A DNA stretch of 64,000 nt from Hypholoma sublateritium FD-334 SS-4 (Eukaryota; Basidiomycota; Agaricomycetes; Agaricales; Strophariaceae): assembly GCA_000827495.1 (NCBI GenBank), contig KN817529.1, forward strand, positions 62,001 through 126,000, given 5' to 3'. This document shows, one piece after another, positions 44,687-54,325 of this stretch. Below the pieces are notes generated by a model. It was not told the origin of the DNA. It saw nothing but the letters and a program-made list of their open reading frames with translations, and searched no databases. Both the position numbers and the translations under genes were made by a program. Each line of letters opens with the position of its first letter. Positions within the stretch are counted from its first letter, which is position 1.

Positions 44687-46429
44687 GTGGATGTAGGACG
44701 GGAGTGTGGTGGGACGGGGAGAGTAAGGGGAGTAGAGGTAGGAGTGTTGGATAATTATACAGCTGTTAACTGTGCTTGGGGATTTCGCATTGCAGCGGCG
44801 TGGCTGAGGGAGAGGGCTTTATAAGATGCCACAACGAGATCCCATCTGGAAAGATTAGAGATGCCAAACCCGGCACCGCCACTGTGTGCGTAGTCTTCGC
44901 AGCACTGGTAGTTTGATTGGAAATTGTGTCTGAATCCGGACGAAATGTCATATTATTCATGGCTTCGGCGGAGGCAATCCGGCGTCCACGTAACCCGCTA
45001 TTATGATTCATGCCGGGGCGCGGCGCTAGGATCGGAGCCGTTTCCACGCCTGCGCCGTTTGGTGAGAGAGATAATGGGAAAGGCCAAATCGCGGCGAAGG
45101 GGCGCGCAGGGCGGGGAAACCTGCTGTGCAGCGATGTCGGGTGCCGCAGCGTACGCAGTGTGTCGCGGCTGCGGCTGGCCTCGGCAACGGAACGTGTTTG
45201 ATTCGTGAGTAATGAGTCAGACATCACGCATCGGGTCGGCCAAGGCCGCTGACTAAAACGGGCGGGCGCTTCTGCGTTTGACGTCGCTCACCTGTCCAAA
45301 CTTGTATTTCGCCCGGAAGCCGTGGCACTTGCGTGTTGCAGTAAACGACACCCGTATCCTGCTACAGTTCCATGCCCCAGAGCTCCAATTGAGTGCCCCA
45401 CATCGAACAGACATCTTGCCGAAAATCAAGATCAAGATGGGCGTTAAAAATATTATAGGCTGTTATGACTTTCCAGTAGGTATCCTGAATGTGCTTTGGA
45501 AACACGAGGCTTGATATGTTGAAATCTGTTAAAATGGGTATGATGCGCTCATGATGCGCTGCAAGTGACAGACGGATATATTGCGACCTACTGGACAATT
45601 AATATGGCCCAGCATCAAGCTCTCATCATGTGAGGTCGTCGCTCTCGTTCTAGACGCTCGGGCACGATTTATTTCGCTGCAACTGATGGACATATCGAGT
45701 CTGTGTTCAATGCAGTGTTTTTTCCAAGAGTCGCGTGCCCACGAAGAGTGCTATTCGACATGTGCCACTGGCTTGAGAACTAAACCAGCCCATATGCAGT
45801 ATCTACCCTGTAGAGATAACGTTTGGATTACTGAGGCAACCCTCCAGTGTCATCATGTGTCGCCCGACATGAGAATGGTAGCTCTTGCTTACTACCCATA
45901 CGTGACTTTCTTTATTCTATTGAGTTTTTGCAGGATTGAGTACCCTCACGATGTTGCGATGATCCGCGCCTGATCGTGTTGGTAGATAAATACTACTATC
46001 GGAGGATGTAGGGTACCAACACAATACTGCTGACGGTCTATCTCCAGGTCAAGTTCTTCTTTAGGATCGCCGCGTCAATAACAATTGAGAGACTGAAGAC
46101 ATGAAATGACTAACGCCGTGCCCTGGTATCCGAGTATTCTCTTCCCTCGAAGCCTTTGTCGGTTACTCTGCGTGATGCACTTCAGAGCGAGCTTTCAGTG
46201 TCTTGATCCAATCAGGCTCAAAATAGTTGATCACTCGTCGGGGACGTGTATGCACAATTGCAAGTACACCACCATTACCCAGGGTAATTACCTTGGACAT
46301 ACTTGAACATCGCCTCGACGTTTTTTATGATAGCTTCACAAAATTATCAGACCCCACATACGTCGTTCCCCATGATCAAAATGCTTTTTAAGTACATTCG
46401 TAGCGAGACATGACTCGGTCGGCGAGCAA
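44687..46429. other. Region without a firm gene
   Basis: A 153-codon (-) ORF at 44766-45227 (MMSDSLLTNQTRSVAEA) is Pro/Arg-rich and may be part of the 5' region of the gene to its left. It has no recognised domain. From 45.2 to 46.4 kb only short random-looking frames occur on both strands. Confidence 0.35.
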
Positions 46430-47285
46430 TTATGCGAGAGCCAGACCGACGACTGCAAACAAGATCCCAATGGCCGAGTTTACTGCCAAATAATTCGACA
46501 TCGCAGATGACGTTGTTGTCGAAGATGTCGCGGAAGGGGATGTCGAAGTCGTGGTAGTCGAGCCTGTAGCGTTCGTGCATGACACGCTGGACGAAATGTT
46601 AAAATTGTCGCTCAAGGTCAAGTCCGCGCACTAGAATAAATTATGTCAGTGTCGCCAGAATTTTCTCGTATGGCGGCACTCACTTGGTATAGCTGTCCGT
46701 CACCACCGTCGAAGACGATCTAATTAATGAAGCATTCTTGGTTATTGTACACACTTAGAACGACAAAGTGTGCCAACCTGGATAGTCACGTTGTCACCCG
46801 ATTTCAAGCCCAACGAGGTAACGTTGGACGTAGCAAAGTCCAAGGGGAAACAGAACAGTCCCTCTCCATCATCCTGGAAGAACGAATTGACCTGAGAGAA
46901 ATTGTTGAAGGACTGAGGATTGTCCAATGTTGAAATCAAGACTCCCACTACAGCCGTAGCAACCAAGGTGAATTTTGGAAACATAATTAGAGGAATGCAA
47001 ATTACTGACCGACCCATTGCGTATGTTCAGAGTTCAGAGAGTAGAAACCACCACTAAGGGGAAACTCTGTCCTATTGGAAACAGAGTCGAGATATCCATC
47101 TAAGTATGATGTAATGACCATCAATACATTGCTTACAAGTAAGTATTTTATGACATACCACAGAAAGTCGGCTCGTTGTCCATATTGAAGACGCCGCGGG
47201 GGGCCGGGAACTGCAGCTGGAAGTGCGCATTCACCACGACGGCAGTGATAAGGGCGAAGAGGAATGCCACAGCAGGGGAATGCAT
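46430..47285 (-). CDS. Bim1/X325-type copper-binding GPI-anchored protein, copy 1
   Basis: Five exons: 47285-47159, 47099-47010, 46947-46778, 46719-46684 and 46630-46430, about 208 residues. A signal peptide ([20 protein letters not shown]) would be cleaved to leave an N-terminal His ([13 protein letters not shown]), the first ligand of an LPMO-like histidine brace. A second His lies in NSEHTQW. Later blocks are [24 protein letters not shown] and [17 protein letters not shown] Ser/Thr tail and hydrophobic end ([19 protein letters not shown]) suggest a GPI anchor. Relatives (Cryptococcus Bim1) help CTR importers take up copper; they bind Cu without oxidising polysaccharide. Where copy 2 has CGGY this one has CDGY. 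Confidence 0.88.
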
Positions 47286-48416
47286 GTTGGGACTGGGGAA
47301 TCAATCGACGTACGATGGCTCATATAAATACAGTGCCAATGTGCGCATTCTCGTGCCCAATAAGGCAGGGACAAAAAGTTTTTTCGTCCGAACAGGAAAG
47401 TGACAATCAAAAAGAGAAGTATCGAAATGTATATTTTTAGTTCACCGAAGGACCTACAATACGGTCCTTGCTCGAAAACAGCTGGCCATGGCGAGAAGAA
47501 TTATTTTAACGATATTTTTTTCAAGAAATTATGCCTGTATATATTCACTGTGTACCCTCAGCTCTTTCAATACCACCAAAGTTATTTCGAAGAGGAAGAA
47601 CAATTCATCTTGATTTCTTCCTTCTTATTATAGACGCACTATAAATAAACCTCAGGTAATATTTCTTGGCAGCAAGAAGATGGAGTTTATCGCATGTGCA
47701 CTTCAAGTTCTAACATATCAACACAGCGCCTATGATCTTTATTTCAGTCAATATCTTGATTTCATCTACGGGCAATAGAAAATTGAAGGGTTGCGCTGCT
47801 GCGGACCGCCCTCATCACACTTCCTTCAAACTTCCTTCCAATAATCTGCGGTCGCACCCTATTTCAGCTGCACCGTATTAAGGCCAATATAGAGCCAATA
47901 TCTCCGAAGTATACAATATGTTCTGTCACTCCTTGCAATGTATTGAAATGTACTGGGCGGAGGAAAAGGTAACAGGCGGCAGTCCCCTCCGTTTCACGGG
48001 CGCTGCGCTCTAGCCGTTTGATCCTGGCGGAAATCAACTACTGCGCCTCGCCATCAGCGACGAGATACGTACAAGCACGAGGTTAAATTTAATAGGCGCC
48101 ACCGTTGTTTGCAGCGTTAATCAGTGCTTTTGTCTATGTCAGTGTATCGAAGTGAGCAATAGCTACCTGAGTCTGAGGAGAGGCGATGATAATACGGTTC
48201 TGGAAGCAGGGCTTTTCCCGCGAGCACAAAAGCAAGCTGAACTTGCAGGATCGGGTCCGAAGTTAGCATGCACCAAGGGGAATCAAATATCTACTCAAAT
48301 AGAGAACGAGAAAATTAGATAAACCAGCTTCTCTCTGAAATTCTATACATTTGCATTGTTTTGTAATTGGGTATGGGTATGTAGGATGTCACTGTCTCCC
48401 AGGGTCACCGAATAGT
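47286..48416. other. Intergenic region between the two Bim1-like genes
   Basis: About 1.1 kb of mostly AT-rich DNA with no supportable gene. A 77-codon (+) frame at 47400-47633 appears random. The proximal 100 bp is the promoter of copy 1. Confidence 0.5.
47321..47330 (-). promoter_or_regulatory. TATA-like box of Bim1-like copy 1
   Basis: TATTTATATG on the minus strand, 36-45 bp upstream of the start codon at 47285. Confidence 0.45.
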
Positions 48417-49229
48417 CTATAGCAGCGCAACAGCCACTCCGACGATACCAAACAGGAATGCAGCAGCCGCCGACGCCTGATGCGTAACGCCCACGCTCGT
48501 CGTCGTCGACGTCTCGCTCGCAGCGGCGCTCGATGCGGTGGTGGACGCGGTGACGGTCGCGTTGCTACATGTGGCGTCCGACGGTGTGGTCAAGTTCGCC
48601 GAGAGCGTGAGGTCGGCACACTGAGAGTGTCAGCCAGTCAGCGACACAAAAAAAGCAGATAGTCCCAGGACTAAGTACGTACCTGGTAAAGGTTCCCGTC
48701 TCCGCCGGCGAACACAATCTGAAGGGTGACGTTGGCGCCGTCCTTCACTCCTGAGATACCGGCTGCAGAGATATTAAGCGGGATGCAGAAAGTCCCCGCG
48801 CTGGCCTCCTCAGCATACTGATAGGCGAGCTGGTCCACGCCATTCACGGAGAAGTTGTCGAAGTTGTTGGGGTCGGCGACAGTCGAGAGGAGCGCGCCGA
48901 CTGATGATGAACTTTGCTTAGATCGCTTTTTCATGCACATATTTAATTAAGGCTGACCAGTGAAGCCGGCATGGCCAGTCTTGATGGTGAAGAATCCTCC
49001 GGAGAGAGGAAATGTCGTGCGGTTTGTCGTCACTTCAGTGTAGCCGCCTAAAGCGCAATCCGATCGATCAGCACTGGCAATTATCCCCCTAAATGCATCA
49101 GTACTCACCACAGAAGTTCGGCTCAAGGTCCTCATCGAAGTCGCCGCGGGGCAAGGGATAGAGCAAGGTGAAGTGTGCAGTCGCCGAGGCAAACAAGCCA
49201 AGCAGGAACGCAGAGGTCGTGAAGCGCAT
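48417..49229 (-). CDS. Bim1/X325-type copper-binding GPI-anchored protein, copy 2
   Basis: A multi-exon gene of about 205 residues, head-to-tail with copy 1. The signal peptide MRFTTSAFLLGLFASATA exposes His1 of HFTLLYPLPRGDF after cleavage; a second His is in KTGHAGF. Shared blocks: PNFCGGYTEVTTNRTTFPLS, STVADPNNFDNFSV, GTFCIPLNI and IVFAGGDGNLYQCADLTL. The C-terminus is Thr/Ser-rich (TASTTASSAAASETSTTTS) and ends in a hydrophobic GPI-type tail AAAAFLFGIVGVAVALL. The fold is LPMO-like with a copper site; the family role is extracellular copper capture or handling rather than glycan cleavage. It keeps the CGGY motif and looks like the less diverged copy. Confidence 0.9.
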
Positions 49230-49809
49230 GATGATCGTGCTGTTTGTTCGTGACGAAAAGGCCTTGGGATGAGAAGAAGTGGGGAGTGTCTCTGGACAAT
49301 TCTGCTTTTTCCAATGCCGCCTTTATAATGTCGGCCGTGCATAGGAGATACGACAGAACTATGCGTGAAGAGGGGCATTTTGGAGATGAAAAAGTTTTTT
49401 CAGATCGATTTGGGGAAGTGCTTGGCCATTTCTTGGGACTGGGCTGGCTGAACGACGAGCCAAGAGTCGACGAAAGCTGGGCGCTGAGAGCGCATCAAAG
49501 CGCATTTCGCGCCGTAGTCCGGTCACCGTACGCAATATAGATATCATCCATGGTCCAAACTTCGAAGCCTGAGGTCTGAAGGCTGAAGCGCTGAAGGTTC
49601 TAGCAGTTGTGACCAGAAAGGGGTGAACGTGCAGGCTCGACCAATTTAGTGCCTCCAGGGCGTATTAGAACTTTATTCAAGCGGCACGCTGCATGTCTGG
49701 CAAAGCGCAGATGTCTGATCAATCTAGGGAGTATCGTGAAGCACAAAGTATATATCTATCTCAGCAATCCTGGCAAAGCGTGGCAAAGCGTGGCAAGACC
49801 TTCCCACAT
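49230..49809. other. Intergenic region
   Basis: Promoter of Bim1-like copy 2 and the 3' flank of the CTR gene. A TTTGTTC at 49243-49249 faintly resembles a fungal copper-regulator core, but it lies in the leader and is not convincing alone. Confidence 0.35.
49321..49330 (-). promoter_or_regulatory. TATA-like box of Bim1-like copy 2
   Basis: CATTATAAAG on the minus strand, about 95 bp upstream of the start codon at 49229. Confidence 0.4.
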
Positions 49810-50551
49810 TTAATGGCCTGCAGCACTTGCCACTCTTCCAAAGAACACTTCCCCCAGGCCGAGACCTAGAACGATAACGATGATATATGCAGCTTGGAAA
49901 GTCCTGGGAGCCATAGGTCAGAGAAAGCGCAAAGGGAGACCACTTCGACATACATGACGGCCAGCATCAGAGTGTACATGACCAGCATTTGCAGCGCAAA
50001 CAGTATTCCCCGCGGGATGTCATGCGCAGCGATGAACGGCGCCACGGTCCTTTTCCGCGCGTTGACAGCTACCGTTCTCCGGTCCCGCGAGTTCGATCGT
50101 GAGTTGGGATTCGGCGAGTTGGGGTTTGGCGAGCTGGTCGAGACTCGTCTGCCCGTTTCGTATGTGTCTGGCTTTACAAGGTAGTGCTTGTCGGTCAACC
50201 CGTCCGTATTGGCAACCTTGCGGTTTACCACCACCTGGTCCCGAGCGGCCGTCAGTGCAGCAGCCCTACGAGCGATACAGGATATGAGTGACCACGCGTG
50301 CTTGAATTAACCAGAGATATAAACCTTTGCTCCCAATACGAAGCAAACATGACCCTGGTGGCAGCGAGCCATCTTTCAAAAAGGGCGAGCACGATAAGCC
50401 CAACACACGCCCCCGCGAGTGCACCCGGAGACTTGGGCTGCCAAACGTCGAAGAAGAGGTAGTCCCCTCCGGTGAAATGCAGGTAAGGTATCATCATGCT
50501 CATCGCTGACGTGGTGGTTGAGGTGGTAGTGTCGTGTTCTGAATGGGACAT
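49810..50551 (-). CDS. CTR2-like copper transporter
   Basis: Exons 50551-50325, 50265-49954 and 49903-49810 give about 210 residues. The N-terminus MSHSEHDTTTSTTTSAMSMM holds a few Met and His. TM1 is entered by HFTGGDYLFFDVWQPKSPGA and continues LAGACVGLIVLALFERWLAA. A long basic loop includes a repeated SSPNPNSPNPNSRSNSRDRR segment. TM2 has MLVMYTLMLAVMTFQAAY with the MxxxM copper motif, and TM3 IVIVLGLGLGEVFFG with GxxxG. These mark a CTR/SLC31 protein of the Ctr2 branch, commonly a vacuolar copper exporter in fungi. It is transcribed in the same direction as the two Bim1-like genes, 0.6 kb away. Confidence 0.9.
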
Positions 50552-50703
50552 TTGATTACCCACAGGGATTGAGAGCGATATGACGGTATTTACTGCGGCG
50601 AGGCTAGAGCCCAGGTGATAAGCTGTGTACGCCCGAATCGGCCTTCCAAGTTGAGTTCTAATGATCGGACGCTGCCGCAAATGCTAAACACAAGTCATGT
50701 TCT

Positions 50704-51134
50704 GCGAGGATCGACAGAATAAGACAGTAGACGATAGTCGACAAGCGGTGGTGAGGGGAAAGTAGGACATTGACAATCAGAGAATGTAACACCTATTGTG
50801 TATCCTAGAAGCCACGGGCAAGAGGCACATAAACCCCAGGGTAGTAGGCCGAGAAATCGACAAGCAGAACTCCGAAGTGGAAAGGCAGTCAGAGATGCAG
50901 ACAAGGTCAAAGAACGCTCCACGAATAAGAGATATACCGTATAATGAGGAGAGAACTCGAAGAGCAGCAGCAAGGGGGACCTGGCTCAGCATGTCCCGTA
51001 GTAAGAGCGGAGCAAGCTCCTAATACAGCCGGGTCAAATTCCGTCTGTGACTGTGTTTGCAACAACACAAGGGCAATAGAGACCCAATAGCGGATGAAGG
51101 GGTTCATACGTAGCTTCGATAACGGCGCCTGCAT
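50704..51134 (-). CDS. Possible small hydrophobic gene, uncertain
   Basis: A possible gene starts at ATG 51134 (MQAPLSKLRMNPFIRYW). An intron beginning GTCTCTATTG and ending CTGTATTAG (about 64 nt) would join it to ELAPLLLRDMLSQVPLAAAL and RVLSSLYGISLIRGAFFDL. A second possible intron (GTCTGC to CTTCTAG) leads to a short tail ending SVDPRRT. The peptide is hydrophobic in part, but I recognise no family. It may be a gene fragment. Confidence 0.3.
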
Positions 51135-51509
51135 GATATGCTTTGACTACTGAGAGTTGACGTTGCGGCGTAGCATCGGGATCGAAGGGGCTAGACGGTG
51201 AAATGTGCGACGAGAAAGCTAGTTATTGGTGTCAATTTTGTAAAGAGTGACCCTAAGGAGAGAAACGGAGCCAGAGCTCATGCAAGGAAAGAACGGACAT
51301 GTGGGGGTGTAGTTGAAAGGCAGTGGCTTGCAAGTGGTGCGGCATATTTGCGGTCCTAGAAGAGACCCCTGATACCCCCGCTTAATTTTCTAAGCGACGT
51401 CCCGTGACCGATCGCTCATAATTAGGTCATTTCCATCCACGTTCCGCCCTTCAGCTGGACTTTCCACTCCTCCTCCTTCCCATTTTCCCGCTTCATATCT
51501 CTCACTAAA
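51135..51509. other. Intergenic region
   Basis: Upstream DNA of the rhodanese gene. No TATA box or gene is evident. Confidence 0.4.
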
Positions 51510-52202
51510 ATGCTCCGAAGCACAACCATCCGAACCGCAAGAGTTGCGGTGCGCTCCGCGACCCGCCGCCCCACAGCAGCAGCGTTCGCCGCGATTCGTC
51601 TGAACTCAACCCAAACACCCGCGCCGGCATCCACCAAGCCGCCCAAAACCGAAGCAGAGCGCGCGCTCAAAGCCAAGCTCGAGAAGCAGGACGACCTGCA
51701 GCGCGATTGGGATGCGAAGGTGATCCCGTACGAGCAGTTCATAGCAAAAGTGGAGAATCCTTCGCCTGTACGTATCTTAGTCACATACACGCGCACGCAG
51801 CGGGCTGACGGACCTTGCTTTGTTATTGCAGCAAACGTACATTATCGACGTACGGGAGAAGGAAGAGGTCATGCAGGGCATGATCCCGTCGTCTGTTAAT
51901 GTCCCCCTGACGGTGCTGCCGGCCGCCCTGCACATGGCCCGCGAGCCATTTGCACAGAAGTTTGGATTTGAGAAGCCTTTCACCCACCAGGAGGTCATCT
52001 TCTACTGCCGGAGTGGGGTGCGCAGCACGAGCGCCTGCGATATTGCCAAGCGGAACGGATACACGAAGTGAGTTGCATCCTTTGACCGTGCCATGAGAAA
52101 CGTCCCGTTCAACTTGGTTGTTTTAGCCTTCTCAACTACAAAGGTTCATGGCTAGAGTGGACTTCTAAAGTCAATGAGAAAGCTGCCCAGACTTCATCAT
52201 AG
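51510..52202 (+). CDS. Single-domain rhodanese, mitochondrial
   Basis: Exons 51510-51767, 51832-52067 and 52127-52202 give about 189 residues. The first ~35 residues (MLRSTTIRTARVAVRSATRR and onwards) are rich in Arg, Ala and Thr with no acids, a clear mitochondrial presequence. A charged linker precedes the rhodanese domain: TYIIDVREKEEV, GMIPSSVNVPLTVL, the active-site loop CRSGVRS with the sulfur-accepting Cys, then GYTNLLNYKGSWLEW. Such proteins (yeast Rdl1/Rdl2 type) carry persulfide sulfur from thiosulfate or glutathione persulfide. It lies 291 bp before the frataxin gene in the same direction, which is suggestive of a shared mitochondrial sulfur context. Confidence 0.92.
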
Positions 52203-52493
52203 TGTTATTCTGGAATCCCGGTGCGATCTTGGCTGTATAGTAATTACTATCTCCTACATCTTTCGCTGCGATTGGAGTACTTTGCTACGCCTGCTTCCAT
52301 CTACAGGATATTACGGGATTTCTATCTTGAGAATTTCAATGTTTGTAATTCGGAATATGATAGAGCAAAAGAGCCAGATTGCGTTTGAGTCTTCGAAAAT
52401 CACGACAATCTGACACAAACCCTAACCATAAACGCAGTGCTTGTAGCCGAGCACGCGGCGTCAACCGCCTCGTCATTTGACCTTGCCCTCGAG

Positions 52494-53179
52494 ATGCTCT
52501 CCCAATCCCTCCGCTCACTGACGCGCTGCTCAGCAGCCTCCCTGCGCCGCCTCCCCGCCGCCGCATGCTCCCGGCGGCTGCTTCCCGTGCCCTCTGCACC
52601 ACATAATGTTGTGCACCGGCGGACGTTCGCTACGCCGCCGCCGCAGGTGAACGAAAGGTGCGTCCGCCCGCACCGCCGCTCGCGCCCGGCGCCCCGTTGA
52701 CCGCTTCCTCCCCCGCGCGCATGCGCACTCAGCCACCTGACGATGGAGGAATACCACTACCTCGCGGACGAGACGATGGACGACCTAGTAGAGGCGCTGG
52801 AGGAGCTGCTCGACGCGGAGAGCGACGCGGGGTACGAGGTCGACTATCACGTACGCATCAGCCGCTCTCGCTGACGTCCGACTACTGATCCTGTATCAGA
52901 GCGGCGTGCTTACGCTCAAGCTGGGCGCCCACGGCACGTACGTGATCAACAAGCAGCCGCCGAATAAGCAGATCTGGCTGTCCTCCCCACTAAGGTGCGC
53001 GCGTCGTTATTTTTGTGGCTTGTACCATGCTCAATCCTCGCAGTGGGCCGAAGCGGTATGACTATGACAGTGCGCACAGCCAGTGGGTGTACGCCCGGGA
53101 CGGGCACACATTCGACGGTCTGCTGACGAAGGAGCTGAGTGATATCTTCAAGAAACAAGTGCAGCTGCAGTTTCCCTAG
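52494..53179 (+). CDS. YFH1: Frataxin
   Basis: Four exons: 52494-52657, 52733-52850, 52900-52994 and 53044-53179, about 170 residues. An Arg/Ser/Ala-rich mitochondrial presequence ([20 protein letters not shown]) leads to the mature domain. Its acidic helix [20 protein letters not shown] with [17 protein letters not shown] binds iron in relatives. The sheet bears [37 protein letters not shown] and [15 protein letters not shown], the frataxin hallmarks, including the Asn-Lys-Gln and Trp residues that contact the Fe-S scaffold. Frataxin speeds sulfur transfer to Isu during iron-sulfur cluster assembly in the matrix. Length and domain order are normal. Confidence 0.95.
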
Positions 53180-53566
53180 GCACCATCTCAAAAACTCTTC
53201 GTCACGGCGATGCCGATAGGTTGCGAAGGGTGTAATCCCAGTGTGATGGACAGTATTATGTAGAGCATACTTCCTATCACCTTGTATTTCGAGTACATAC
53301 TGACTGCCCGCGTCATTGTTCCGGACGGGATAATCTTTTAATTTTAATTGAATAGAGCCATGCGTAGCAGTTGATCGATGTAATGCACGTACGATAAGTG
53401 AATGATAGCAGAAAAGCGGAAGGGCAACAGAGCAGAGATATCAAAGATGGGAATGCCTAATGGTACAAATGCGCGGATGGGTGGTATGTATGCAAGACGG
53501 TTTAGAGATAGCCGTAAATTTAGTATAGGAGTGGGCCGTGTGGGGCTAGAAGCTGAGATGGAGGGT
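53180..53566. other. Convergent intergenic region
   Basis: 3' flanks of frataxin (+) and the small (-) orphan gene. No other feature. Confidence 0.5.
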
Positions 53567-54130
53567 TTAGGTGTCGGGTATCTCATCCGAGGGATCCAGT
53601 TTGCGTCTGCGAGATAGAAACAATAATCCAAGATTTCTGAAAAGATATTAATTTGGTCAGCGGAGAAAGACACAGACAATTACGAGAACGTGCCTATTGG
53701 TGGCTTCGTATTGTTGGGCAACGCGCGTGGCCTCCTCGACGGAGGGCCCTCCAGGCTGGCCACATTTTTGCGGCGGGGGTGTGAGGAGTGGTACATGCCA
53801 CTTATCGGCTGCAGGGGAACTCGTGGGCTGTGGCGATGACGCGAAGAGAAGGCGATGCTGGTGCAAGGTGTGCAGCTCGCGCAGCATGGTGTTCGCGGAC
53901 TTGTACTCTTCAGAACGGGGCAGGGCAGGATCGGGCGCCTCGTCTTGGGATATGTATTCGTCGTCGTCGTCGCCGTCTGGTTGGGTGGCCCATCCACGGG
54001 CGCGGCCGTCGAGCTCGGGGGCGGCGGTGCGCCTGCGCTTGGTATCGCGGTCGGGCGGCTCGTCCGCGAAGACGGGGGTGCTGGCAGACGGCGCGGGGGT
54101 CGGGGAGGAGTTCCGCTGGCGTTTGAGCAT
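53567..54130 (-). CDS. Small fungal protein with a GC-AG intron
   Basis: Exons 54130-53694 and 53636-53567 give about 168 residues. The only frame-keeping splice uses a GC donor (AG|GCACGT) and a TTTTCAG acceptor, intron 57 nt. The N-terminus is basic with KRRRTAAPELDGR, a probable nuclear signal. Then come an acidic patch (DDDDEYISQDE), a helix SANTMLRELHTLHQHRLLFA, the conserved C-terminal core EEATRVAQQYEATNRNLGLL and FLSRRRKLDPSDEI. An in-frame ATG lies upstream at 54178. I believe short fungal proteins share the C-terminal core, but no function is known to me. It is divergent from WDR70, 195 bp apart. Confidence 0.65.
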
Positions 54131-54325
54131 GCTCAGCGGGCGGTGTGTGACGGTGGGGACGAAGGGGGCATGATACAATTGCTTGCTGGATTACGCAGTT
54201 CGCCGCGCCTCTGCGCTTGGACACAGGCCGGTTCTGGCTCCGCCACGCTTAGGTAAGCCGCCCGGCCCAGGACCCATGCCCCGGCGCCGCAGACGCAGCA
54301 CGCACTCCAACCAACCACAGCCAAC

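Noticed and set aside
44766..45227. 153-codon (-) ORF as a separate gene
   Set aside because: No domain or splice evidence; kept only as a note in the intergenic entry.
46430..49229. Calling the Bim1-like genes active lytic polysaccharide monooxygenases
   Set aside because: N-terminal His is shared, but length, GPI tail and the CGGY, GGDGxLYQCADL blocks fit the X325/Bim1 copper-binding group, which is not known to cleave glycans.
49243..49249. Copper-response element TTTGTTC
   Set aside because: It lies in the leader just upstream of the start codon, is a single imperfect copy and could be chance.
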